Assembly: GCA_002691725.1 (NCBI GenBank)
Contig: NZIT01000037.1
Coordinates: 1 to 10,028, forward strand
Source of the DNA: SAR116 cluster bacterium
Lineage (GTDB): Bacteria > Pseudomonadota > Alphaproteobacteria > Puniceispirillales > UBA1172
DNA length: 10,028 nucleotides
Direction of reading: 5' to 3'
The notes under the pieces are model-generated. The model had not been told where the DNA came from, did not search any database, and worked only from the letters and a program-made list of their open reading frames with translations. Shown here piece by piece: positions 1 through 6,251 of the stretch; positions within the stretch are counted from its first letter, which is position 1, and each line of letters opens with the position of its first letter. The position numbers and the translations under genes were made by a program.

Positions 1-51
1 AAAAGGGTGGGCTTATCAGCAAGTGAAATGGTACTCAGTGATTACCATTTT

Positions 52-67
52 CGTGGTAAATACCACG
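52..67. repeat. Inverted repeat, 7-bp arms
   Basis: CGTGGTA and TACCACG are perfect inverted arms separated by AA. The arm length suits a dimeric DNA-binding protein better than a transcription terminator, since no T-run follows on either strand. It lies 18 bp from the 11-bp direct repeat at 85-107, so the two may belong to one regulatory or recombination region. That association is inference. Confidence 0.4.
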
Positions 68-84
68 ATTATGTGACTTACATT

Positions 85-107
85 TGGGTAGACCACTGGG
101 TAGACCA
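85..107. repeat. 11-bp direct repeat, two copies one base apart
   Basis: TGGGTAGACCA occurs at 85-95 and again, perfectly, at 97-107. Each copy has partial dyad symmetry (GGT-AG-ACC). Closely spaced repeats of this size near a tRNA 3' end resemble arm-type binding sites or promoter-proximal operators of tyrosine-integrase genes. This role is inferred from position, and no integrase gene is visible in the window. Confidence 0.4.
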
Positions 108-199
108 AATTCGTGTCCTTGACGAATGCCAATACACGTGAGATTCTAGGTATAGCTTCAAATACAGTGTGGGTATGGTGCTTACACAGAGAACTCTCA

Positions 200-215
200 C
201 TTCTCCTGGGCACCA
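200..215 (+). other. tRNA-Leu 3'-end-like sequence, candidate attachment-site core
   Basis: Bases 200-215 read like the last part of a bacterial tRNA-Leu gene: a T-stem 3' strand (CTTCT), an acceptor 3' strand (CCTGGGC), discriminator A and CCA. No complete tRNA exists. The matching 5' acceptor GCCCAGG is absent from the preceding 90 bases, and the T-loop position (193-199) lacks TTCRA. Integrative elements that target tRNA genes leave such a 3'-end copy at the distal border. If so, the element would lie to the left and the operon would be on the chromosomal side. The tRNA identity is from memory of the family. Confidence 0.35.
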
Positions 216-260
216 TCTAAATAAAACCATATACATCACTATGTTGAGAAATTATTTCCC

Positions 261-294
261 TAATTAATGTGGCGGTCTAATTAATGTGACGGTC
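261..294. repeat. Tandem duplication, 2 x 17 bp
   Basis: Units at 261-277 and 278-294 differ at a single base (272 versus 289). In the minus direction each unit ends with ATTAATTA, followed by G. This resembles the AATTAG that forms the stop context of both the Rieske gene (358) and the FAD demethylase gene (7432). It lies about 64 bp downstream of the last gene of the operon and is the fourth short tandem duplication at a gene boundary in this window. Confidence 0.85.
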
Positions 295-357
295 TAGCCC
301 CATTTAAGTGGATGCTCGTTGCCGAATAAAATCATCACCCCCACCCCGCCGCACTGG

Positions 358-1524
358 CTAATTAGTCCGCAGCATCTGATCTGCGTACCAGCTTGCGAAG
401 CTGGCGACATTTGGCTCAAGCTCAGGCTGAAATCGGCCTTGCCTAGCGTCAGGTTGGGTAAGGCCAGCTTGCTGATTAACCAGCGCCGGAATATCCTCAT
501 CCAAGGCGGCATCAAGCCGATGGTAATAGGCTTGAACCTTATCATCAAAATTATCTGCGGTAATCGTTTCCGGCGGAAAGCAAGCGGTTTGCCGAACCAG
601 ACAACGGCTAGACGCGAGCGGATAGGCTTCATATATCCACATCGCATCAACCCCAATCGCAAAGGTTAAATTAGGGAAAAGCCATGTGTAACGCACTCCT
701 GATGCCTCTCTGCCTGTCAGCCCCGGCATCAAAGGCAGAGGATTTTGCTGTGTTGTTTGGAGCAATCCGCCCGTGCCTTCGGTACTGCCGAACTGTGTTG
801 CAAAATAGCCGCCAACATCATTCCCCGCATCAGGCTTATGATAGACATCATCAATCGAGTCTGGATGCACAAATGGCAGGTGATAATATTCGTTAAACAC
901 CTCAATAAAAGTTTTCCAGTTGCAATCCACCTTAAAATCGCGTGATCGTTTAGAGACCAGAGTTTCCATAGGCCATGGCGCGTGAATATCAGCAAAATCA
1001 ACCATAGCCAGCGCAAAATCAGGGGCATCTTCAGCCAGACAAACAAAAACAAATCCTAGATAGGTGCTGACATGATAACTGATCAAGCCGAAATCGGCTT
1101 TGCAAAAGCCGCTGGCCTTATCCATATCGGGCGCCCCGGCAAGCGATCCGTCCAGTTTATAAGCCCAGCTGTGAAACGGGCAACGGATACCAGCAACGCG
1201 CCCTGACCCATTAAGCAGACGCGCCCCACGATGACGGCAGGTATTGGCAAAGGCACGAATATCACCGCCTTTGTCTCTGATCAAAATCAATGCCTGACCA
1301 GCAAAATCAAGGCATATGTAGTCGCCTTCATCAGGCAACTGATCCGCCCGTCCCAGACACAGCCATTGGCGGCGGAATATTCGATTATATTCGTGTTTTG
1401 CCAAGCCCTCATCAGTGTAAAATTGCGGCGGCAAAGACCACGCCTGATGACGCGGCAAACAACATTTCGCCAAGTCGGCTTTCATCGTTTCGGAAAGGTG
1501 ATGATCAATCAACGTATCTGGCAT
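358..1524 (-). CDS. Rieske-type non-heme iron oxygenase, probable betaine N-demethylase
   Basis: Alpha-subunit-like ring-hydroxylating/demethylating oxygenase. Residues are counted from the upstream GTG at 1530. The Rieske [2Fe-2S] ligands are C98-R-H100 and C117-P-F-H120. The mononuclear iron site follows an NWK motif (204-206) in E214-Y-Y-H217-x4-H222, with acidic residues D344/E345/D346 before a VNQQAGL segment supplying the likely third ligand. The C-terminal R-F-x-P-E-L-E-P stretch is typical of the choline/glycine-betaine/carnitine/stachydrine oxygenase group, not of true aromatic dioxygenases. Known relatives hydroxylate an N-methyl carbon, which leaves as formaldehyde, using electrons from a separate flavin/ferredoxin reductase; none is encoded here. 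I prefer ATG at 1522-1524 because GGTGA lies just upstream at 1527-1531; the GTG at 1530 would add two residues. Last gene of the operon, 40 bp after the aminotransferase stop. The family is sure, the betaine substrate is inferred. Confidence 0.9.
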   Translation of the reverse strand: MPDTLIDHHLSETMKADLAKCCLPRHQAWSLPPQFYTDEGLAKHEYNRIFRRQWLCLGRADQLPDEGDYICLDFAGQALILIRDKGGDIRAFANTCRHRGARLLNGSGRVAGIRCPFHSWAYKLDGSLAGAPDMDKASGFCKADFGLISYHVSTYLGFVFVCLAEDAPDFALAMVDFADIHAPWPMETLVSKRSRDFKVDCNWKTFIEVFNEYYHLPFVHPDSIDDVYHKPDAGNDVGGYFATQFGSTEGTGGLLQTTQQNPLPLMPGLTGREASGVRYTWLFPNLTFAIGVDAMWIYEAYPLASSRCLVRQTACFPPETITADNFDDKVQAYYHRLDAALDEDIPALVNQQAGLTQPDARQGRFQPELEPNVASFASWYADQMLRTN

Positions 1525-1564
1525 AATCACCGCAATCTACTGCAATTCTGACCCTTTGCAAAGG

Positions 1565-2845
1565 CTAACCTAACGACACAACCGCATCAACTGCTTTGTC
1601 GACAGCATGGCTGGTATGCTCCAAATCCTGATCGGTCAATGCCAATGATGGATACAGTTTTGACGGTGGTTTCAGGACTCCATGCTGGCGCAATGCCGCC
1701 TGATATGCTGCCGCCTGATCAGGCCGTTTATGATTTGCCGACCGATAATCCAGACATGGGACATCGGTGAAAAAGATATCAAACAGGGTTTCATCACCGC
1801 AGAGCTGATGGGCAATCCCGGCCTTTGTTAACGCCGAAACTTGCATATCTTGAAGGCTTTTGCCAAACCGCCTAAGCTGCTGATAACTGCCCTCACGCCG
1901 CAAGATTTCCATGGTCTTGAGACCAGCAACAGATGCCACAGGATTACCAGATAATGTCCCCAACTGCATCAGCCATTGATCTGCGCCAACAATCGCCTTA
2001 TCAAAATGACGCATGATATCTTCGCTAGCACCAACCGCCGCTAGCGGAAAGCCGCCGCCGATAATCTTGCCAAGAGTGCAAATATCAGGGGTCACGCCGT
2101 AATGTTCTTGCGCGCCGCCATAAGCAAGCCGAAAGCCTGTCACAACCTCATCAAAAATGAGTAAGGCCTGATGCTTATCACATAATGCCCGCAAGCCAGC
2201 CAAGAACCCGGGCTGAGGCGGGATAATCCGTTGCAATGGCTCAACAATAATCGCCGCGATATCATCATGTTCAGCCAGTAATGAAGCCACGGCATCCAGA
2301 TCATTAAATGGCGCAATCAGCATCTGCTCTGCAACCGATGTGGGAATACCTGCGCTATCTGGAACCGCATGAGGAAAGTTAACCGCTTTAGCAGGCGCCA
2401 GGCTCATCTGCGCTTCGGCGCTCATGCCATGATAGCCGCCTTCAAATTTCAAGATTTTTGTTTTTCCGGTAAAGGCGCGCGCAAGCCTGATCGCATACAT
2501 ATCCGCCTCACCGCCTGATGTCACAAAGCGGGTTTGCTGGCAACAGGCAACGGCCTGACAAATGGCATCAGCAAGCGCAATCCCTTGGCTGTTATTGGCA
2601 AAAAATGTCATGCCTTTAGGCAGTTGTTCATATACGGCTTCGAGGACTTCGGGGTGGCCATGACCAAGCAACATCGGCCCTGACCCGATCAAGTAATCAA
2701 TATATTTATTGCCATCTTCATCCCAGACATGACTGCCTTCACCTTTGGCGATAATCACCTCAGGATCAAAATTGCCAAATCCCCCCGCTGGCAAAACTGC
2801 TTTCGCTTGTGCTATCCATTCGGCTTGTGTTTTCAATTTATACAT
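1565..2845 (-). CDS. Class III PLP aminotransferase, glutamate-1-semialdehyde aminomutase-like
   Basis: A 426-residue fold-type I PLP enzyme of usual family length. Visible motifs are TSGGEA (109-114), GYHG for cofactor stacking (137-140), FDEVVTGF (231-238) with D232 pairing the pyridine nitrogen, TLGKIIGGGFP with the Schiff-base lysine K260, and GTLSGNP (296-302). It resembles HemL strongly from 226 to 268 and around 296-302. However, the HemL segment EPV-x-GN is replaced by EPLQRIIPP (202-210), and GADQWLMQ precedes GTLSGNP. The heme-pathway role is therefore unlikely, and a catabolic aminotransferase or aminomutase acting on a product of this pathway is more plausible. The substrate is unknown. 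It starts 4 bp after the stop of the preceding enolase-superfamily gene, so it is almost certainly co-translated with it. No good Shine-Dalgarno is seen. Confidence 0.88.
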   Translation of the reverse strand: MYKLKTQAEWIAQAKAVLPAGGFGNFDPEVIIAKGEGSHVWDEDGNKYIDYLIGSGPMLLGHGHPEVLEAVYEQLPKGMTFFANNSQGIALADAICQAVACCQQTRFVTSGGEADMYAIRLARAFTGKTKILKFEGGYHGMSAEAQMSLAPAKAVNFPHAVPDSAGIPTSVAEQMLIAPFNDLDAVASLLAEHDDIAAIIVEPLQRIIPPQPGFLAGLRALCDKHQALLIFDEVVTGFRLAYGGAQEHYGVTPDICTLGKIIGGGFPLAAVGASEDIMRHFDKAIVGADQWLMQLGTLSGNPVASVAGLKTMEILRREGSYQQLRRFGKSLQDMQVSALTKAGIAHQLCGDETLFDIFFTDVPCLDYRSANHKRPDQAAAYQAALRQHGVLKPPSKLYPSLALTDQDLEHTSHAVDKAVDAVVSLG

Positions 2846-2849
2846 ATGC

Positions 2850-3974
2850 TTAATCCAAAATTAAATCAGGTTGACCCAGTAAATCGAGATCGGGAGAGAC
2901 CCCTAGCCCATATCCCGATTTATTTGACGGTGGTTCTATTCTGCCATTTTTACGCGCTGGCATTGAGGCATCGAGGCGCGGCGCCACATAAGCGGATAAA
3001 TCACACACATTAAGCAGACGCTGAGGCGCTGTCGTGACGCCTAAATGCAGTAAGGCGGCCGTGGTGATATCGCTACCCCAAGTGTCTTCAATGCACATTT
3101 TCGCCCCTAGATGGAGACATAAATCACGCGCTTGCCGGGTTGCGGAAATGCCGCCAAACTTTGATAATTTGAGCGCCACAACATCCATAATCCCTAGCTC
3201 ATACGCCGCCAGAAGTGAGGCCGTATCATGAGCATTTTCATCCATTTTCATGGGCAAGCCAGTTGCCGCCCGCACCGCCGCGCATTCCGTCATCGTAGCG
3301 CAAGGCTGTTCTAGCATAATATCCAGATCAGCCACAGCACGGCCAACACGGCTAGCGTCAAGCTGTGTTGCCCCGCAATTCCAGTCGCCATAAACGAGCA
3401 TCCCCTCGCCAACTTCCGCGCGGACTTTGCAGAGGCGTTCAACATCTCTCTGCCAATTCGCATCCGCCCCAAGCTTGACCTGAAACTGCGTCATGCCCTG
3501 GGCTTTCGCGTCAGCTGCTATACGCGCCATTTCATCAGGCTCTATACAGGTAATAGAATGATATAACGGCATATCCGCTTGCCGCTGGCCGCCGAGCAAG
3601 GCATGAAGCGGCAGCTTAGCCGCCTTTGCCGTAATATCCCATAAGGCAATATCGAGTGGCGATTTGACATATTCATGCCCCGGAAGAAAGGCGTTAACAT
3701 CTTGCATCAGCGCCTCAACGCCGATCGGATCAGCGCCAATAATGACAGGCGCTAATTCCTGAAGCGCCGGCGCGATACCGCGCGCATAAGCAGGCAGATA
3801 ATGCGGAATAGGACACGCCTCACCCCAACCCGAAAGCCCTGCATCCGTGTCTACGCGCACAATAACGGTTTCCACCGTATCACAGGTTTTACCATCAGCC
3901 ATATAATAGGTATCATGGCTAGCTAAGGGGACATGCCAAATGGATAGAGTTTTGATCTTCATTGATAATTTCAT
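2850..3974 (-). CDS. Enolase-superfamily enzyme (mandelate racemase/muconate lactonizing-like), copy 3
   Basis: A 374-residue protein with the capping domain at about 5-130 and the modified TIM barrel at about 140-350. Metal ligands are D197, E222 and D245 (followed by E246). The general-base lysines are K167, in a QVK motif where muconate-lactonizing relatives have KxK, and K269 at the end of strand six (ALK-x4-FGG). E296-D297 lies in IEDTWG on a later strand. Two lysines facing each other suit 1,1-proton transfer (racemase/epimerase) or dehydration. Relatives include 4-hydroxyproline betaine 2-epimerase and cis-3-hydroxyproline dehydratase. The ATG at 3974 overlaps the previous stop as ATGA. 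Paralogues begin MKI, which matches the second methionine (ATG at 3962), so the first four residues look like a product of the local 12-bp duplication. The product activity is inferred. Confidence 0.9.
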   Translation of the reverse strand: MKLSMKIKTLSIWHVPLASHDTYYMADGKTCDTVETVIVRVDTDAGLSGWGEACPIPHYLPAYARGIAPALQELAPVIIGADPIGVEALMQDVNAFLPGHEYVKSPLDIALWDITAKAAKLPLHALLGGQRQADMPLYHSITCIEPDEMARIAADAKAQGMTQFQVKLGADANWQRDVERLCKVRAEVGEGMLVYGDWNCGATQLDASRVGRAVADLDIMLEQPCATMTECAAVRAATGLPMKMDENAHDTASLLAAYELGIMDVVALKLSKFGGISATRQARDLCLHLGAKMCIEDTWGSDITTAALLHLGVTTAPQRLLNVCDLSAYVAPRLDASMPARKNGRIEPPSNKSGYGLGVSPDLDLLGQPDLILD

Positions 3975-3981
3975 TGATAAA
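3958..3981. repeat. 12-bp tandem duplication across a stop/start overlap
   Basis: TTCATTGATAAT (3958-3969) is followed by TTCATTGATAAA (3970-3981), 11 of 12 identical. It straddles the junction of two enolase-superfamily genes. The duplicated unit contains the CAATGA stop/start overlap, so there are now two in-frame ATGs, at 3974 and 3962. The 12-bp period keeps the reading frame and adds four codons (MKLS) before the family-like MKI start. Confidence 0.85.
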
Positions 3982-5077
3982 TTGCCACTGGCTCCCCTAA
4001 CATTGTTTCATCTGGATGAACCCCAAGCCCCGGCGCCTCAGGCAGATGAAGATGACCATCATGATTTCTGGCCCCACGGCCGCCCGCAATATCAACGGTC
4101 AGCATATCCTGACATGCCCAGATAGCATGACAATTCGCATCAGGGATTGTTGCCGCTAAATGCAACGCTTCTGTATCAGCAAGAACAGAGCCGCCAGTGG
4201 CCATGATGAACATATCAATACCATGCGCCAAGGCGATATCACGCATCCGAGCGGCTTTCGTCAAACCGCCAACACGATTGAGCTTTATGCCAAAAATCTC
4301 AGCAATTCCGTCACGGGCAATGCGCGTCGCATCAGGCAGAGTGACAAGGCTTTCATCAACACTGATCGGGGTTCTATGAAGCGGCGCAATAGCCGCAATA
4401 TCATCTAGCGTTTCACCCGGCTGTTCAACCATGACATTGAGATGCTCAACCGAGCTAAGAACGCGCAAAGCCTGTTGCCGCGTCCAGCCGCGATTAACAT
4501 CATAAAGCACAATCTCACCGTCGCGGCGGATGCTCTCAACATCTGTAATGCGGGCAATATCGCGCTCAACATCACCCCCAATTTTCACCGAATGCGCGAT
4601 ATAGCCGCGTTGGCGATACCGCTCTATCACCGCCCGTGTATCTTCAATGGTTTTTGCGCCAACAGATGATGCGATCGGGCGCGGCGTGCGTGAGCCGCCT
4701 CCCATCAGATCAGCAATCGGCAGCCCCGCGGCTTGTCCCGCGATATCCCAACAAGCCATATCAATCGGCGACTTTGCATAAAGATGCCCCGGCAAGGCTA
4801 AATCCATTGCCCGTTCAACATCCAGCAAGCGGCGTGGATCAAGTCCAATGATAAAGCTTGCCATCGTTTCAATACCTGCCCGAATGCCAGGGCCATGGGC
4901 AGGCACATAAGTATGCCCCCACGGCGTCCCCTCACCCCATCCTGTCAACCCTTCATCGGTTTCTATTTTGACCAATGTCGCATCCAGCACTTCAAATTTC
5001 AGCCTGCCGCCTGATAGCCAATAGGGATGCTCAAGCGGCAAGTTAACATGATAAACCGTCATTCGCGTAATTTTCAT
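3971..5077 (-). CDS. Enolase-superfamily enzyme (mandelate racemase/muconate lactonizing-like), copy 2
   Basis: A 368-residue member. The N-terminal capping domain spans about 1-125. Barrel residues are K165 (in SVK), metal ligands D193, E218 and D241 (followed by E242), and K265 (GIKLNRVGG). It is the most divergent of the three. The QxK of its neighbours is SxK here, and the EDTWGG-type strand-seven segment is replaced by IMATGGSVLAD (291-301), so a different substrate or reaction is likely. The ATG at 5075-5077 overlaps as ATGA with the stop of a 21-codon mini-ORF. The stop overlaps the next gene's ATG by four bases. The first 17 bases are identical to those of the preceding paralogue. Homologues include hydroxyproline-betaine epimerases, galactonate/gluconate-type dehydratases and other acid-sugar enzymes. 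The fold is certain, the activity is not. Confidence 0.9.
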   Translation of the reverse strand: MKITRMTVYHVNLPLEHPYWLSGGRLKFEVLDATLVKIETDEGLTGWGEGTPWGHTYVPAHGPGIRAGIETMASFIIGLDPRRLLDVERAMDLALPGHLYAKSPIDMACWDIAGQAAGLPIADLMGGGSRTPRPIASSVGAKTIEDTRAVIERYRQRGYIAHSVKIGGDVERDIARITDVESIRRDGEIVLYDVNRGWTRQQALRVLSSVEHLNVMVEQPGETLDDIAAIAPLHRTPISVDESLVTLPDATRIARDGIAEIFGIKLNRVGGLTKAARMRDIALAHGIDMFIMATGGSVLADTEALHLAATIPDANCHAIWACQDMLTVDIAGGRGARNHDGHLHLPEAPGLGVHPDETMLGEPVAIYQ

Positions 5078-5139
5078 GATCCATCACTTTCAAGAATAAC
5101 TATGGGCATAATAACTAGTGTCATAATAACTAGTGTCAT
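5074..5139 (-). CDS. Putative 21-codon coupling mini-ORF made of 15-bp repeats
   Basis: The ATG at 5137-5139 overlaps the TGA of the upstream enolase-superfamily gene (5136-5138) as ATGA. The frame runs 21 codons to TGA at 5074-5076, which overlaps the ATG of the next gene (5075-5077), again as ATGA. The peptide is three five-residue repeats, M-[TP]-[LI]-V-I, then LESDGS. Two repeats are identical at the DNA level. The 58-bp gap between the big genes is therefore fully covered by a frame that could carry terminating ribosomes across it. I see no Shine-Dalgarno for it. It could be a chance result of repeat expansion, or a genuine translational bridge. A function for the peptide itself is not claimed. 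Confidence 0.4.
   Translation of the reverse strand: MTLVIMTLVIMPIVILESDGS
5107..5136. repeat. Tandem repeat, 2 perfect 15-bp units with degenerate flanking units
   Basis: CATAATAACTAGTGT occurs at 5107-5121 and 5122-5136 with no mismatch. A degenerate unit precedes it (5091-5106). Another follows (5137-5152), covering the last codons of the enolase-superfamily gene that ends at 5136. The pattern suggests that the tract grew by slippage duplication from the end of that gene. The period is a multiple of three, so the mini-ORF frame is preserved. Confidence 0.9.
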
Positions 5140-6251
5140 AAATAATCAGGGTCATAAATAGCTGCTGGCTCTCCCAGTTGATCAAAATCGGCTTTGACGC
5201 CTAACCCCGGAGTATCACTTGCATAGAGTTTTCCATCTTTCGCATAGGCGCCACCAATGCCTGTACTAGTAGTATTATAATTCATCAAATCGGTAGAGTT
5301 AATTAAAAACTCTGCCGGCGTTGAGGCGGCAAAATGCGCAACAGCAGCGGTCGTGATCTCACCACCCCATGTATCCTCGGCAACAACAGGGATGCGATGT
5401 TCAATCAGAAAATCCCTGACCCGTCTGGCCTTGCTGATACCGCCTAGATTTGAGATTTTCAAACAGCATATTTCCGCCCCGCGATCTTGAACAATACGCT
5501 GTGCCATCTGCATATCGGTAATACATTCATCCAGTTTCATGGGCTGTGCCGCGTGCCGGCGAACATGCTGACATTCGTCATATGTTTTGCAAGGTTGTTC
5601 AAGAATATAATCTAATGATTTGGTTGCCTCTGCTACTCTGACCGCGTTATCAACGCGCCATCCCTGATTAGCATCGACCAGCGCTTTTTCCTCTGGTAAC
5701 AGCAACGCTACTCCAGCTTCAATTCGATCAATATCAAGACGCCAGTTATCGCCTACTTTGATTTGGAATTGCTGATATCCTATCGCTCTATGAGCGGCCA
5801 TTTCTGCTGTGGTTTCAGCCACTGATTTTTGCGGCACCACCCGATACATAGGCGCACCATCAGTCAATTTCCCCCCTAAAAGCATCCATAAAGGCTGACC
5901 AGTAACTTGCCCCAAAATATCCCAACATGCGGCATCAAACGGCGCTTTGGCATAACCATGCCCCTGGACAATATGATCCATCATACGTTCAATTTTTGAT
6001 ACCTGACGCGGGTCTTCACCAAGTAAGGCCGGAGCAATAATCCGAGCAATCGCTTCAACGCCTTCGGAATGGGCAACCATATAATTTTCACCACATGGCG
6101 TAAACTCTCCGCAGCCGGTAATCCCGGCATCTGTTTCGATAACAACAACCGATGCTGTGGCGACAGAAATGGCGTTTCCAGCCCCCCAGATATATGTGCC
6201 GCCAACATAGGGCAAAGCGGTTTTATATATCTTTATTCGCGTAATTTTCAT
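5136..6251 (-). CDS. Enolase-superfamily enzyme (mandelate racemase/muconate lactonizing-like), copy 1
   Basis: A 371-residue member with capping domain (about 1-127) and TIM barrel (about 138-345). Catalytic residues are K165 in QIK and K265 (CLKISNLGG). Metal ligands are D193, E218 and D241, followed by E242. E292-D293 lies in AEDTWGGEITTA. The K165/K265 pair on opposite faces of the barrel is what racemases and epimerases of this family use to move a proton next to a carboxylate. Together with the demethylase genes, a betaine 2-epimerase/racemase is the best guess, with a hydroxyproline-type dehydratase as the alternative. The ATG overlaps the stop of the MDR gene (ATGA) and has no clear Shine-Dalgarno, so translation is probably coupled. 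The C-terminal YDPDYL tail is encoded within the outermost degenerate unit of the adjacent repeat tract. Confidence 0.9.
   Translation of the reverse strand: MKITRIKIYKTALPYVGGTYIWGAGNAISVATASVVVIETDAGITGCGEFTPCGENYMVAHSEGVEAIARIIAPALLGEDPRQVSKIERMMDHIVQGHGYAKAPFDAACWDILGQVTGQPLWMLLGGKLTDGAPMYRVVPQKSVAETTAEMAAHRAIGYQQFQIKVGDNWRLDIDRIEAGVALLLPEEKALVDANQGWRVDNAVRVAEATKSLDYILEQPCKTYDECQHVRRHAAQPMKLDECITDMQMAQRIVQDRGAEICCLKISNLGGISKARRVRDFLIEHRIPVVAEDTWGGEITTAAVAHFAASTPAEFLINSTDLMNYNTTSTGIGGAYAKDGKLYASDTPGLGVKADFDQLGEPAAIYDPDYL

Larger units (their letters stand above)
1..357. other. Non-coding left flank, possible mobile-element border
   Basis: No protein gene can be supported here. The minus-strand frame from 216 down to 16 is open for 66 codons, but it has no recognisable domain and overlaps the tRNA-like 3' end. 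The plus frame from base 1 is open to a TGA at 139-141 (46 codons). It could be the tail of a gene beginning outside the window, but I recognise nothing in it. The stretch holds an inverted repeat (52-67), a direct repeat (85-107), a tRNA-3'-end-like sequence (200-215) and a 17-bp tandem duplication (261-294). I see no hairpin followed by a T-run that would terminate the operon in this direction. Confidence 0.5.

Noticed and set aside
130..215. A complete tRNA gene ending at 215
   Set aside because: The 5' acceptor partner GCCCAGG, a D-arm, an anticodon arm and the TTCRA T-loop are all missing; only the 3' end matches.
16..216. 66-codon minus-strand open frame as a gene, possibly an integrase N-terminus
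   Set aside because: No recognisable domain or ribosome site; it overlaps the tRNA-like 3' end and contains the direct repeats, so an accidental frame is more likely.
319..1551. Plus-strand open frames opposite the Rieske gene
   Set aside because: They are antisense shadows of a well-supported coding frame with intact catalytic motifs, and their translations have no domain.
1553..1564. Palindrome CCTTTGCAAAGG between aminotransferase and Rieske genes as a terminator
   Set aside because: It has no loop and no T-run, and the spacer is only 40 bp within an evidently continuous operon.
5091..5152. CRISPR-like array
   Set aside because: Units are 15-16 bp, directly abutting and without unique spacers; it is a simple tandem duplication. 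The same applies to 261-294 and 7403-7444.
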